Below are positions 43,886-56,604 of a stretch of DNA of 64,000 nt, one piece after another. The notes under the pieces were generated by a model. The model saw only the letters and a list, made by a program, of their open reading frames with translations, was not told the origin of the DNA and made no database searches. The stretch's first letter is position 1, and each line of letters starts with the position of its first letter. The stretch is taken from the NCBI GenBank assembly GCA_003439945.1, contig QVRM01002200.1, positions 124,001-188,000 on the forward strand. The letters run 5' to 3'. Made by a program: the position numbers and the translations under genes. This DNA is from Dermanyssus gallinae. Taxonomy: Eukaryota; Arthropoda; Arachnida; Mesostigmata; Dermanyssidae.

Positions 43886-45737
43886 GTGCTATGGAACTGC
43901 GAAGGGCATGGCGTATTAGAACTATTAGGCGCGGAAGCACTCCGAGTGGATATTCTAATTTTGACGGAAACCTGGGCTGTAAAACCGTTCACTTTAAGGG
44001 GCTTCTACGGGTTTCACGCACTTGCACATAAAGGCGAGGGATGGGGTAGGCCAAGTGGGGAGGTTTCAGTGTTTCCGCGAGCAGAAATTGGAGAAATGAA
44101 AATAGGAATAATAGCAGAAAATTTAGTAGCAATAGCGTCAAGGGGGTTGACATTGTGGCAGCTTACGTAAAACCGGCGGGCGTAGAGTCTACTGAGACCA
44201 TGACAGGGCGTTTTATGCTCGGGGTCGAAGCTGTGCCAAGAAAAGCACCTATGATTCTAGCGGGGGATTTCAGTGCAAGGTTGGAAAAGGGAAACTCTGA
44301 ACGAACTAAAGCATTTTTGAAGATTAAAACGGAGATAGGTTGTTGGTTGGTCATCGACGTTTTCGCCACAGACTTTTTTGCCACAGACGGAAACGTGAAT
44401 GATATAACATTTTTAGGGGAAAATACATCATTTCGGGAAGGAGCGGGGCTCAGAAGGCACATACCCATGGGGATGGCATTCAAGGTTAGCATCAGTAGGG
44501 AGGAGAGTAGCCCTAGGCTGAGGTCCGGAACAAAACTGGATAGTGGGATTTTCTTAAAGGGAGTTGGGGAGGTATGTCCACCAGGGGAAATTCACATAGA
44601 TTCCTATGAACGTAAACTGGTAAATCTAATCAAAAGTGCAATAGTTCCGCGTCACGAACGAAAAGAAAGGCCCTGGTTCAACGAGCGCTGTAGAGCAGCA
44701 AAAATTTGCATCAGACTAACTAGGGACTACGTAAAGATTTTTTCCGGTAGTGAGGCCGTTTGCTACAATGGTAACGAAAATTACGCAAATGACATACAAG
44801 GAAGAAAAACAGAATCACTGGGAAAGCCAAGAGTCGAAGTTGTTACAAGAGGCAGAGGAACATCCTCACAAGTGGCTAAAATATAAAAGAAAACAGCAAT
44901 GCCCAGTGGAGGCTGAGAGACAGATTAAGCCCTTTGCTGGTATGCTACAGAGAGCCGACACTACTCCAAAATAAATAATAGTTTACAATGGGCCTGGAGA
45001 CAAAGACACAGAGTTTTCGCGGGAATGGGTAGTTCGCGAGGTCACAAACGAAGAAGTTGTCAGGGCAATTGAAAGGACGCCTAGAGGCAAAGCGGCCGGG
45101 AACGATATGATAAGAAATGAGCACTTAAAGCAAACGTTGGCACTGGCACCATGCTGGAAAGCTCTATTTGAGGAATGCCTAAAGTCCGGGATAATATCAG
45201 ATAGACTTGGGTACTTCCTAGAAGCCAGAAACGCAGTACCAGAAGAACAACATAGGTTTAGAAGATCAAAGTCGACCCATACGGCCCTGTGCCAATTGTC
45301 AACAGAGATTTGGGCAACTTTAGCCGAGCCAAGAAGACCGTTATATGCGGTATTTGAAGATTTTAAGGCCGCCTTTGACCTAGCGCCGAGAAACATAATT
45401 ATGGAGAAGTTAGCCTTGGAAGGAGTTCTAAATAAGCTGTTAAACATTTTAGGGGCCATCCTTAGGGAGAGCATAGTATGCATTGACAACGGTATAGGGA
45501 TTGTGGGAAGGGTAAAGCAAACTACAGACGTGACGGACTTAGTCCGTTGCTTTTTTCGGTACTATTGGGAGGGCTACCTAACCGGGTGAGACAGGGATGG
45601 ACTCGAGAGTGGGCAAGTACTTTAATGTACGCAGATGACATTGCAATCTATGGTAGGAGTCTATTTAGGTTAAAACAGGGACTGGAACGAATAATTGATT
45701 ATATGGACGAGATGGGGCTCAGCATAAACTGGCAAAA
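43886..45737 (+). pseudogene. LINE-A copy 2, inverted 5' half: endonuclease and RT
   Basis: Starts LWNCEGHGVLELLG (ORF2 start motif), VDILILTETWAVKPF, then MILAGDFSARL (GDFN-like, about 44250), a linker with RPWFNERCRAAK, RT EEQHRFRRSKSTHTAL, LYAVFEDFKAAFDLAPR (motif A, about 45340), and TLMYADDIAIYGRSL (motif C, about 45620), ending MGLSINWQK. There are frame breaks near 44150, 44890, 44980 and 45530. No ORF1 is present, so the copy is also 5'-truncated. Confidence 0.8.
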
Positions 45738-45752
45738 GAATTCCTGCAAAAT
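45738..45752. repeat. Right target-site duplication of rearranged LINE-A (15 bp)
   Basis: Identical to 43048-43062. Confidence 0.85.
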
Positions 45753-46850
45753 AGTTGAAGCTAGCAGCTCTTTGTATTGTAGGACGTCTGACTAGTATCA
45801 TCGCCTGTCCTTCGGTAACTGTTATTTTCCCATTAATGTTCAAGGCCACGACAGTGCTTTCTTTGACTTTTAAATAAAGACACAGCGTAACATAACAGTT
45901 GACTATAAACCAACTGAATTTGATCGTTGGCTATCTTTTAAAAGGCCTTCAAGCAGTTGTTGTTGATTCTGCACGATCAAAGCCCAGGTTCGATCACATT
46001 CTTTATATCCACCAAACCCGTTCAGTTCGACCAACCAGCTTTGGATTGTTTGTTTCTTGTACATCTTAGAGCCCAATATAAAAAAGTATCTCACCAAAAT
46101 TCTGCACGGTAATCTCTGCGCTGCATTAATAAGAATACTTGTCACAGGCTAGCCTTTACCGTCACATCTATTTAACTTGCATTAAGTATGCATATAACAT
46201 TAATACTTACATTTTTATCAACTGCTTTTGGCATGCCACTCGACAGATAGACAGTGCAGTGGTCTCTTCGTAAGGGCCAGGTATATAGACATATGGTACC
46301 TCGAACACACTTGAAAGCACAGTACGACGTACCCTGTGTACTTCTTGTGGAAGATCGAATTCGACTAGACGAAGTGATAATAATTGTAAACTATGTAAAT
46401 TAAATTGACGTGGAGACTGTTATAGCAAAACCAGGCCGAATAGACACTAAAAATATACAGGTCTCCAAATTATCGTCGGACTCGTTCAACGTTCATTTCC
46501 AATTCCGAGACAAAGCTTCCGAATGGTGATGCATGCGGCGTCTTTAACACAATCGTATCTTAACAATCGGTGCGTAGCCTGATAGTAGGTACTCAAAATG
46601 GCATTGTCAAGCAAATTACACGTTTCATGTACATTGTGAAACACCATTCAAGCAAAGCAGAGTTTGCCTAGGTGAGGTGTTTCTATACTCTGTCAAGTCC
46701 ACACATCAGCCTTGGCACAATCTTTAGAGGCAAGGGTACCGCCGCTGTCAGAACGGACTTAAAACCCCACGGTGGATACACGGACATAAAGCCTATTTTG
46801 CATTATTCAACAAATCTTGCTTACTTGGTATCAGTAAGATGTTCTCAATT
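45753..46850. other. Unassigned intergenic sequence
   Basis: No gene or named element recognised. Confidence 0.4.
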
Positions 46851-46854
46851 ACGC

Positions 46855-46960
46855 TAAAAAGGGAGCCACCAACCCCTGCGAGTCGGAATGACTTCATTAC
46901 AAGATTTCGCAATGCTTTGTCGAAGGCTTCAACGCAGGCAATTTTGCCAAAGTATGGCTT
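46855..46960 (-). mobile_element. LINE-A-related RT motif-A fragment
   Basis: The minus strand reads FGKIACVEAFDKALRN followed by MKSFRLAGVGGSLF, matching the motif A region of the LINE-A-like element at 58027-58329 (FFIDCVKAVNK...FQRAGVGGSLL). It abuts the truncated end of LINE-B copy 3. Confidence 0.5.
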
Positions 46961-46963
46961 TAT

Positions 46964-47491
46964 TTATTTAGGTTCTCGTCGGGAAAAGTAAGAGCGAACA
47001 GTCTTAAGCAGGTGGTCTCGTCTGAGCGTGTTAAAGGCTTTTTTGAAATCTAGCTTGGCGAGAACCTTCTCTGGGGCACTCCTGTTATGGTCTACGAACG
47101 TCCGTGTTGCATGCGCGGCCGTTTCCGCACCTCCTCTGATTCCGCAGCCGAGCCGATGCGGAGAGACCATTGCGACGATGTCCGGCATGCTTTTCCTGAT
47201 TATGATTTTTCCGACTAAGCGGCGCAGAGTCAGGCCAACGGCAATGGGTCTAATGCCACCATATTTTTTGCGCAAAGCAGTAAGCGAGGCGCCGTCGAAG
47301 ACAGGAAGCACGAAATCAGGCAGCTTTCCATAAATAGCAAGGTTAACAAAGCGTACTAGACTTAGGAGCAGTCGGTTCTCCTCGCCGTCTCTGCTGAGGT
47401 CCTTCAGATGACGCGGTCGTAGACCATCAGGGCCGCCGCCTGAGCTGTTGGCAAAGCTCCGGATGGCGTTGATAACATCTATTGCAGACAC
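46964..47491 (-). pseudogene. LINE-B copy 3 reverse transcriptase N-terminal part
   Basis: A 175-codon open frame, well preserved over RT regions 0 to A: SGGGPDGLRPRHLK, GGIRPIAVGLTLRRLVGK, GCGIRGGAETAAHATRTFVD and LDFKKAFNTLRRD. It is the cleanest stretch of this RT family in the window and a useful query for classification. Confidence 0.88.
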
Positions 47492-48645
47492 GGTGATACA
47501 GGCGGCGGAGAAAAGGATAGATCAGGTGGAGTAGGCGGATGTTTGCCCAGGAGCGCCAATCTCGTTTCGGCAGAGAGCGGCGCTATTGTGTCGGTGGATA
47601 AAAGAACCCTTGCTGCAGACGAAATGTCGCCGAGGGCAAGTTTTCTTTGCACTACACGAATCATCGCAGAGTTGTTGCGCGACAAACTTTCTTGCCGACT
47701 AGGTAATGAGGAACCATATGGGTTCGTTTCAGAACCGTTTCCCGCCGGGATTGGTTAAGATTTTTGCGTAGTACCGATGTGAGAGTTTGGCCGCGTTCCT
47801 TTTAAGATGGTATGCAGCATACTGCAGTTGGGAATCGCAGTAGTCTTTCATATGAGATTCTGCTTGCTGTTGAGCAGACCTCATTGATCAGAGTTGCAAG
47901 CTTCGAAGACATGCTGTTGCGAATACCCCGGGGTAAACAGGAAATAATCTTAGATGCGCTCTTGACTTTCGACGTTTCGAGGATAACGTCTTAAAGTGAG
48001 ACCTGCGCCGGTGTACTTGTAACAGAACATGCATGAAAGTGCCTCTCTCGTGGACAGACTCAGACCGTTGCTTTCTAGGCTGCTGACAGAGGAAACGGCC
48101 AACCTGCGAATGTCTTGTTGTGACATTATTGCGAGACCGGAGGAGACTTCAGAGCGATGTCGCGCGCGACAACAGGAGAGGCAGCTGTTATCGCGGGATC
48201 CGTTTCGGGCGGACGCAGATCAGCCAAACTTGAAGTTACAGCTGACAGCAGGGCGTCTTTAAGCTAATCGCGCAGGCCAGCAGTGAGGTTGTTTGGAGAC
48301 CCAATAGCGGGCCCAGCAGAAACGACTTGTAAGGGTGCGCCAGGGAGAATGCATGAAAATGATTTCTCGATAGCGCTGCTGATGTGTGTTACAATAGTGT
48401 CAATAAGGGACGGTATGATATTTTCAGTGATGGCCAGCATTATCTTGTCGAGCCAGTCCCCTTGCGGTGGAGCGATAACATTCGGGATGGGCTCCTTAAC
48501 ATCATCCCCCGCCCTTTGGGCCTGATCTGCCGGTCGAGAAGTGACCTTAACCCCGTTTTGGACAACCGCCGAAAAAGACCGTTTAGGTAGCGAGACCGAT
48601 AGCTGGACTTTAACCCCGTTTCGAACAACCGCACAAAAGAAACGT

Positions 48646-49158
48646 TTAGAAAAATGATGCCGATGGCTGTGTGTCGTTCACGGGTGAGCAGATTTTCACC
48701 GTTGGAGCGGAGGCGTTTTGCTGAATGTGTAATGTGTCTGATCTCCTAAGCTGTTCCATCCGATGGAAGCGATGGGGGCATGAAACCCAGGTAGACTCGT
48801 AAAACCCCTTACAGAGACAGCACTTTGGGGGTTGAGTACAGTCTTTACGGAGGTGATTCGTAGAGCCGCAACGGCGGCAACGGGGGGACGACCACGGGCA
48901 TTTCTGCCTGAATATGCTCCCTGTAGAGCACCACCCCGTGGGTTTGCAATCCGAGACGAACTTCAGCAGGAAATTTGATGCCCGCAATTCGATTGCTTCA
49001 ACGCAGTATGTAGCGACTGCATACAAATTGGCACCGGGTTTTGCCACAGTTCGCTCTTGCCCTCTCCGAAAGCGGAATTTCTCCGGCGGAAAGGTCTGGT
49101 CCACAACGTACACAATCCATTTCATAACCACTTTAAGAATAAGATCTTTTTCAGCCAA
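48646..49158 (-). pseudogene. LINE-B copy 3 ORF1 (Gag-like, zinc knuckles)
   Basis: A 170-codon frame with CRRCGSTNHLRKDC and CCLCKGFYESTWVSC, aligned in order with knuckles 2 and 3 of copies 1 and 2. Knuckle 1 is degenerate. An N-terminal continuation in another frame may lie at 49430-49150. Confidence 0.8.
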
Positions 49159-49430
49159 TTTTCAGAAGTTCCCTTCAGAGGCTGCACCGCGGTATACGTT
49201 TGGGTCTCGTCTGTCATTGCCATGCTTGCCCTTAAATAGCAAATAATGCCTGGTGATATGCCAGGCGCTTGACATTTGTCCTCTCTGCTTGAACCCATGA
49301 AAGAAATTGCAAAGATGGTTTGTGAAGAGCGGCTCTTACTGCAGCAAATGCTCGTAGTACACCCATTCTGACCGAGTACTCTTTCCTTGTTGAAGAAAGC
49401 ACAGGACCTGAGTTGCTTTATCTGCCTCAA

Positions 49431-50940
49431 AGAGAAGATTCATAATATCCTGTTCCAATCATTGAAGCCAAGCGTATTCGTCTCGCATTTATATGGAAAA
49501 TTGGTTGGGTGAATTGTTACACGTTTGGCGCTACTGTTAAAATAGTCAAGCTTGCGTCTTGTTGTCAAGTCCAGCTGCGGTGGTGCCACCTCAAGGCTAT
49601 CAACTAATTACACGGTCTTGTCAAAGTGTGGATCACCTCGATGTTGTTCCCAAATATTAATAATATTTACATCTGTTGATATCGGTAAGTGTTCCTTACA
49701 ACCATACCGAGCACATTGAAACTTTTAACTATCCCAGCGACAAGGTTGTGACACTGTAGTTCGGTTGTAATGCTTCTGTTATAACTAGCATACGTGTAAC
49801 CTTCGCGAGCATTTGCACATCTAAAACTGAAGTATTATATCAGCTAGAGCAGCATCTCTATAATAGTAGCCCCACCATCCCACCAGGGCAGCCCTTATAA
49901 ATACTTATACAATTATGAGGTCGGATTGTTGTAAGCAAAGTCGAAGCTTTCTTTGTCGAAGGTTCGGCTGACATGTGACACAAAGTCGACTGCGTTATTG
50001 TAGATTGTTAACTATGTTTGGGCGTGAATTTGTGCCCATAACCTACTTCAAAGTGATTCTGCTTCTACGGGTTCGGTCACTGAGCAAGAAGAAGACTAAC
50101 CCGGTGCGTAGATGGCGCATAATGACATAAAGCTAATTGAACGTATTATGCATGCCAAAGAAGAGGATAGTCGATTTTTACTTGACAAGGTCCCGTGAGG
50201 CACTCCAGGGCAGCTAAGATAAGGACGCTACTATCCACCCCCCTCAATTGTTTGAAGTATTGCTTGCGCAGTTCCCCGTTGAGTGTGGGGATGGGGACAT
50301 GACTAATTTTTAGTGGGTTGGTGCTCCACACTACGGGCCCACATTTGCAGCTGAGCGTTCCTGTCGTAGTGTCCGTGTGTGCGAACCGCATTTTCTAGTT
50401 AGTACCCTAAAAAAAAATATGACATAAAGCTGCAGCGGTGCATGTTACCGTAGTCTAGGCGGTCGACACCAGTTCTAGACGTCAAACTGAATACGCTTCT
50501 GTATATATTTACTGAGGGACAATTGTCTGCACCCCATTATGAGTTAAATCAATGTGTAACATAACGTTAATATAGAGTCACATTAATTGCTATCTATAAA
50601 GGTGTATGTAGACGAATTTGTAATGATCGTATTATTACTGTTACAGTGCATATATTCCTGGAAAAAGAACACTACTAAGCGGCAAATAAGTTAACACAAT
50701 TTGAATTTGCATGTGCCATCTGCCAACTAAACAAATCGTTTATTGGATCGTCTTTGGAGTGATCAAGTGCTTAGAGGGCCTGTTTTGTGATTGTCAATTG
50801 TTCATTTCAATAAGGCTAGGCCGAGACCACGTCAGAAGTGCGCCCCAAACGGAGCTAGCGTTATGTTGCGTTTTTCCTCTGATAATCTGAGTTAGATATG
50901 ACGCTCCTTCTCTCTACGGTTGCTTTCACGTCAACAAGGA
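49431..50940. other. Unassigned intergenic sequence
   Basis: No recognisable gene. A minus-strand 81-codon frame at 50146-50391 has no family motif. Confidence 0.4.
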
Positions 50941-52780
50941 TGTTACGATTGCTTTATGGTCACCTCTAACTATTATATATGTGGAAGTCCGCCGGAGATT
51001 CGAGAGTCTTGAGCAGCATGCGACCGTGTGGTCCACGTCGTCAGGTACCTCGGTTGTGCACTAGACACAAATGTCTGAGAGGACTTGCCTATCCTCATTA
51101 AATATATATGGAATTGTCCGTGTCCCGTTACAGCCAGTGCGGCGTAGAATGATAGCGAGCCTGGGCCGCCATACCATTCATGTATATCCTCGACGAGATA
51201 GCGGGTCCGGCCCGCACGCGAAGATATAGCGCGCCATTCCTCCAGGAATGGTTCACATCGTCGCCCAGGTCCACATCGTCGCCTCCCTAACCTGGTTGTT
51301 GTCAGTGCGTCCGTCCAGCCGTATGGTACTCCTCTGCCTTGCCAGGAGGTCCCATGGGAGCATTTTAACTATTACTAGCGCAGCCTCTATACTGACGGTT
51401 CTGTCCACTCTGGCTGGTCCGTATGGTCAAAGCCGACCTTAGGAGCTGCCTGCTGAGGGCCCTGTCAGCCTACACTGACGCCGCGTACAATGCCGTGGAC
51501 TTTGCCGCCAACGCTATTAATCTTCTTCTTTCTAAAGCGGCGCCGCCCAACACAGGCATGATTTTAAGGCCACTGCCCTGGCGATTGTATGCACTTTTTG
51601 GATATGCCTAAAATGTGGGCACGGCCCGTGAAGCCAGAATCAAGACTGGCCCCCAAATATCTTCCAGTTTTGAGAGCGTGACAGCGTGCATGCCGAAGGT
51701 CAAGCAAAGGTTGTGGGTGCGTTCGCGGCCCGTCAGGCAGATTGCCTCATTTTTTTTGGAGCCAGTTGGAGGTTGTTTTGTGCCATCTACCGGGAGACAC
51801 AGCGCCAGGCGTAGTTTGCTATGACCTCGAATACGGCGCAGTACTATAATAATGCCAGGTCGTCTCTGTAAGACAGCGCTTGTGTCCCAGGCGGGAGGTT
51901 TTGCAAGCCCAGAACATCATCATACGCCAGCTTCCGCAGGGTTGCTCTAAGTATAGACCCCGGCGGAACCACAGAAGTAATACAAATAGTGCCGTGATGT
52001 GTCGCTCAGATAGAAGAGAACGATACGGACCAAGTAAGGAGGTATATTCCGTCGTTCTATGGCCTCAAGTATTTTCGCCCAGCTAGTGTTGTTAAAAACG
52101 CTTTTCACGTCGAGTAGTATCAGTAAAACTTCCTGGTGTTGCGTGACGCCATGATTTCCTTAATGGAGTCGAGTGTCGAGTGGCCCTTGCAAAAGCCATG
52201 TTACTTAGGTGCCAAAGCTCTTGTGTCTTCTTTGGCCTTCGTGAGACGCGTTTGAATGATTTTTTTAGAAGTTTGCCGACCCAGCCGGGAATGTCGGCTG
52301 GAGTTATATCGGTGTAGGTTACTGCAGGGCGAAGAAGATGCGATAAGAAGAGTTTCGTGACTTGACAGAGAGTAATTTTTTGTGTTATCAAAGGGGGGAT
52401 GTTTTAAGTTTCTCCCGGACTATCCGAAAAGGGAGTGCCCGGGGATGATGTTATACGAGATTGATTAGAGCCCTCCAGCATTCCCGTTTTGCTGTCCTGA
52501 TCTTTTGCCAATGAGTGTTTCTTGCAGTACATGTCTAGTAGTATGTCTTCCCGGGCCAAGGCTATTAGAAGTCCTGCTCGCCGTTCGGCGTCTCCTCGCG
52601 AGCCAGGTTTGGGCCCTCGGCAGGGCCCGCTTGGCACGGAAGCATGCGAAGCGGACCTTCCTTATTTCGGGTGTGTGCCATGGTTATGAGGAGCGTTTAC
52701 CTGTGTGGCGGCGCGGCGTATTTATTACTGTTTGTGTTTGTTCCTCCGGAGAGGGGGCTCTTGATGCATGGTGAGTTGTG
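50940..52780 (-). mobile_element. R1-like LINE fossil (minus strand)
   Basis: Minus-strand frames give TPADIPGWVGKLLKKSFKR and LDVKSVFNNTSWAKILEAIE (motif A, about 52100), then YLVRI...LSD, AYDDVLGL-LPPGTQALSYRDDLAL (motif C region, degenerate YADD, about 51900), YLGASLDSG (about 51640), and a C-terminus TRYLVEDIHEWYGG...ALAVTGHGQFHIYLMR (about 51200), a hallmark of R1-type polymerases. Many stops are present. Confidence 0.7.
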
Positions 52781-52949
52781 TAGCTATATAGAGTTTAAGC
52801 TTGGCTAGATGTCTCATCTTCCAGACTTTTAAAGTCGGGAGTGGCTGAGAAGGTGCGCCGTCTTAGTCAACTAGTATGCACTGGTGGTCAATGAGCGCTT
52901 TGGCGTCTGTGATGACTAGACGGACCACTCCGCGGGTAAGCGGACCACT

Positions 52950-55530
52950 CCTATGCTGAACCGCTGCCCAAGCGGAATAGGACGAGGCCAACGATCGTAT
53001 AATCGGTTCCGGAGGCGACTAAGAAGGGTCCCCGGCACGGCGAAACCGAGATCGACCGGGACATCGAAGATGCCGTGGAAATCATAGCAAGGTACACGGA
53101 ACAGATCATTAAGCCCTGCAAAGCGCAGAACACCAAAATTGAACTAAAGAATATGTGTCGAAAAGGCTACCGAGGGCTACTAAATGTATAAAGAAGGCGC
53201 TCGGCGCTTTAGACAGGGATAGGAGGGAAACCCGTCTCATGACGGTCGTTACAATAGCCGTCGGGATCCCCCAACGGAATCTGCAGCAGATGCAAATAGA
53301 AGGAAGACCTAGAGACATTCTAAGGCTAGCGGAAAAATCCTTCGCCCCGGGAGGCTCTCCAGCGAGTAATGACGACAATGGCAAAGATAACGGAGCCTAG
53401 AAATGTTAGGGGCCTACTACTAACAAGAGGAGCAGAGTACGACCAGGCCGTGGTTGCAGCTCTTAGTAACTAATTGCCGTCTCTTCCGGTTATTTTAGAT
53501 AGCTCGGCCGGAATGGCGGCAGTACTGCGTAGCACGGTTGCCTGGAAGTCCATCGACGGACTCGAAACTCCTCCTCTCAGTGATGTCTGGTTGTAGCCGT
53601 GGTCAAACCAAGCGAAAATCTCAAAGAGTATTGACCGTCCTAAAGAACATAGTAGCAAGAACACTATAGCTTGCACAGGGAAAAATGCCACTTCTCTACA
53701 TAACACCGCAGCCGCAAAACTCGCAAATACACAAGGCCCTCGCCATTCTGACGCTACAAGCAGAGGGGGGGGGAGCTGGATCTATGCTCGGAGAAAACCC
53801 AAGGTCGAGCTCACAGTTCAGACCATCATGTGTGGGCAGGTGGCGGAGAGCAAGTACTTTGCGGACAAGTTTAAAGACATTCAATTGAGGACCACAGACT
53901 TGGCGATACCGGGAGCATTGGTCCAAGGGGTGAGCAAGAACTTCCAAGGAGACCTCATAATCTGGCTAGAGAAAGGGATCCAAGCACTGGATAAGGCGGA
54001 GTCTATAACGACTGCTACAGGGTATCAAGCGGACTGCAACGAAGCAACGACGCAGCATGATACTCTGGGGCATTGACATGTTTACAAGGGACGTGATTAT
54101 CGAACGCGACAATAAGCGCAAACTGGACCGCAGACAAAGCGAGAGAGCCAAACTGGACCGCCGAGACCGCGGTCGGCCAGTGGCCGGGCAGAGCGATGGT
54201 TTAGGGTTTGCCTGCATTGACATACACGGCACGGCCATATACTATACATGTTACTTCTCACCCATCAAATAAACAGAAGAGTTCTCATGTTTTCTGGACA
54301 CCCTAGGGCATTTACTGAGAATCCGCCAATGACGGAGAGGAAAAAGAGTCCTAAAGTGATCACCGCTACATCTACTTTATCTACATCCCTCGCAAGACCT
54401 CGTCGCACGTGGCAGATACAAAGACTGTATAATAAAAAATGGTCTCCGTCCAAAATAAACGCGCTGCTCAATGAGGACTCAACGGTCCAGAGGCGGACCA
54501 GGTAGCAAAACCGTGTACAACGGCTTGCAAGGCCGCCTTTTTCAATCCCTTCCAGAGGAACAGGAAGCCGGCCCCCAAGAGCTGGTGGAACGACTATCTA
54601 GAGACAGCGCGAAGGTTATGCACTAGAGCAAAAGGACCCTTACACGTGCCCGCTCCTGGTTGGCCCGCTGGCGGCGGGCGGAAGCCGCAGAGAGGGTCAG
54701 GTCCTGCAGAACGTATATAAGGAAAGACGGCGATCTCCCAGGACCCTAATTAAGCCAGGGAGAGCGCTTGGAAGGAGGTGGTGGCGACGGTGGGAGTAGG
54801 ACCCAAGGGGTTGCCCTACAGAGTAGTAATGGGGAGACTGCGACTTCCGTCCCCGCCCGTCCCACTAGAACGGATAGAGGCAACGGTCGCGCTTTTTCCC
54901 CGCCAGGCAAAGTGCCCCCCAGACAACTTTGCAGTGTAACCCGATGACATCCCGGGTTCCCACCGGAAGTAATGCGCCTGTCCGCAAGGCGGTACCCTGC
55001 AGGGGTAGCGGCCACCTTCACCAGCTGCAGAAAAGTACAGCATTTTCCTAGAACAATGGAAAGCGGCACACCTTGCTTTGATCCCAAAATCGGGACGAGG
55101 GCAGGCCCAACGGCGTACAGACCGACCTGCCTGCTCGACACAGCGGGCAAGTTGGTAGAGAACATACTGGTGGAGCGACTCACCGCGTACCGACAGAAAG
55201 CCCTGTTGGATAATCAATACGGTTTCCGACGGGGTCGCTCTCCACTCGGCGCACTACAGAGAGTCCTCTTCCACGCCGGGCAGAAGACCAAGTCTCTTAA
55301 AAATATCAGTCATGCTTTTAATTATCTTAGATGTTCGCAACGCTTTTATTGCAGTTAATTTAAAGGTAATAATGGCAACGCTGGAGCAGCAGGGTATATC
55401 GCCCTACCTCCGCCCAATTATATATTCCTACCTGCAGCAAAGGACACTCAAAGCAACGGGCAACGAATACGAGGTAAGCACTGACACTAGCAGGCCAGCC
55501 AGTTGTAATAAAAACGGCAGCTAAATGTTT
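52950..55530 (+). mobile_element. R1-like LINE fossil (plus strand)
   Basis: Gag-like coiled Arg/Glu-rich ORF1 pieces (53060-53400), possible endonuclease traces (53830-54280), a linker with Arg-rich RSWLARWRRAEAAER, then RT: RPTCLLDTAGKLVENILVERL (about 55120), NQYGFRRGRSPLGAL (about 55220), and LLIILDVRNAFIAV (motif A, about 55310). It is truncated after YSYLQQRTLKA (about 55460). It diverges from the minus-strand R1-like fossil immediately to its left. Confidence 0.65.
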
Positions 55531-55839
55531 GGGAGTGGTCCTAGACACGGGACTCGCCGCCACAGCTGCGCAGAGCGGGGAATGACCATGAGAGTATGGG
55601 GAGCGCACGGATGTCCTGATTGCGCTGGCCCATCAGCTTCCATGGGGTCTACTTACCGGTGAGAGAAGCGGGCGGTACATGGACGGGAATTCTAACTTAG
55701 CGCAGGCACGGGAGGCCACCCTAGCGGCGTGGAGCGACTTCTCCTCGGCGATACCCGTGGTACATGGACACCTTAACTTAAACTGACCTACGACGCTGGT
55801 ACGAAAAGCGGCAAGGGGACCTCTCGTACAGTACTAAAT

Positions 55840-56580
55840 AATTCGCATCCTGAAAACATGCTACTGCTGATTTAGGCCATACTGCAGGAGAATTCGGGGA
55901 TCATAGACGACGGAGTAGCCCTCCTAGACCCGTTTGTTCAGTCCACGGGTGTAGCACAGGGTGACAATCTGAGCCCGCTACTTTTCTCCTTATTGCTGAG
56001 CGATTTGCCACGACGCGTTCAATACAAGTCGGGACACGTGAAAACTCTGCTATATGTCATAATCTTGTGATTGTTGGAAGAAGTCAGTTTTATGTTCAGC
56101 AGGCGCTGGCAAGGCTGTCAAGGTATGTGGAAGAGGCTGGCCTATTGATTAATATGGACAAGACAGAGGCCATGAAATTCCGATACGGTGGCCGTCTTGC
56201 GGCTTCTGATGCTCTGCATATAAACAGGACTTTCCTGAAATATATAAACAACTTCACATATCTAGGGGTGATACTCCCTACAAAGGGTCGGTCCTTCGTG
56301 GGACACATTACGGACAGAGCGCGCCGAGCGCTGGTTGCAAGTCTTAGTATACGAACTCCTTCGAGACTATCCCTACGAACGACGCTGGCTTTGTTCAACA
56401 TGACGGTAGCGCCAGTCGCCTTCTACGAAATACAGGTCATCTTCGGTTTCATGCACATGCAGATACATGTATCTGTATCAGATGTGGTAAAAAATGCCAC
56501 AGGTACCACGCGGCCTATCAGATGCGACTCGGTGCAGACAAGGTGCGGACGCACAGGCGGTTAGCTTCAACCACTTTTGA
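55840..56580 (+). mobile_element. LINE-A copy 3, 3' part
   Basis: Starts in RT with STGVAQGDNLSPLLFSLLLSDLPRR (motif B, about 55940), a broken motif C (LLYVIIL), then LLINMDKTEAMKFRYGGRLA, INNFTYLGVILPTKGRSF and a C-terminal CICIRCGKKCHRYHAAYQ. The frame at 56067-56564 is open for 165 codons. The downstream end is cut by the foldback element at 56605. Confidence 0.75.
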
Positions 56581-56604
56581 TATTTGTATAATTGTAATAA
56601 TTTA

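Larger units (their letters stand above)
43063..45737 (-). mobile_element. LINE-A copy 2 with internal 5' inversion (twin-priming structure)
   Basis: The right segment (about 43886-45737) is on the plus strand and runs from the start of the endonuclease to just after RT motif C. The left segment (43063-43878) is on the minus strand and runs from RT thumb to the 3' end. The protein position where the right segment stops (LSINWQK) is where the left segment begins (AVKFRRGG). The two are therefore halves of one element with the 5' half inverted. A 15-bp direct duplication flanks the whole. Taken on the minus strand, the 3' half is in sense. Confidence 0.88.
46964..49430 (-). mobile_element. LINE-B copy 3, truncated
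   Basis: Read from 49430 to 46964: ORF1 with CCHC-type knuckles (49158-48646), a linker with stops, then ORF2 RT start (VQRKLALGDISSAARVL, 47660), GPDGLRPRHLKD, LRKKYGGIRPIAVGLTLRRL, and LAKLDFKKAFNTLRRDHLL (motif A, about 47050). It ends abruptly after motif A at about 46964, so the palm and RLE are missing. The same ORF order as copies 1 and 2 supports a fixed two-ORF layout. Confidence 0.82.
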
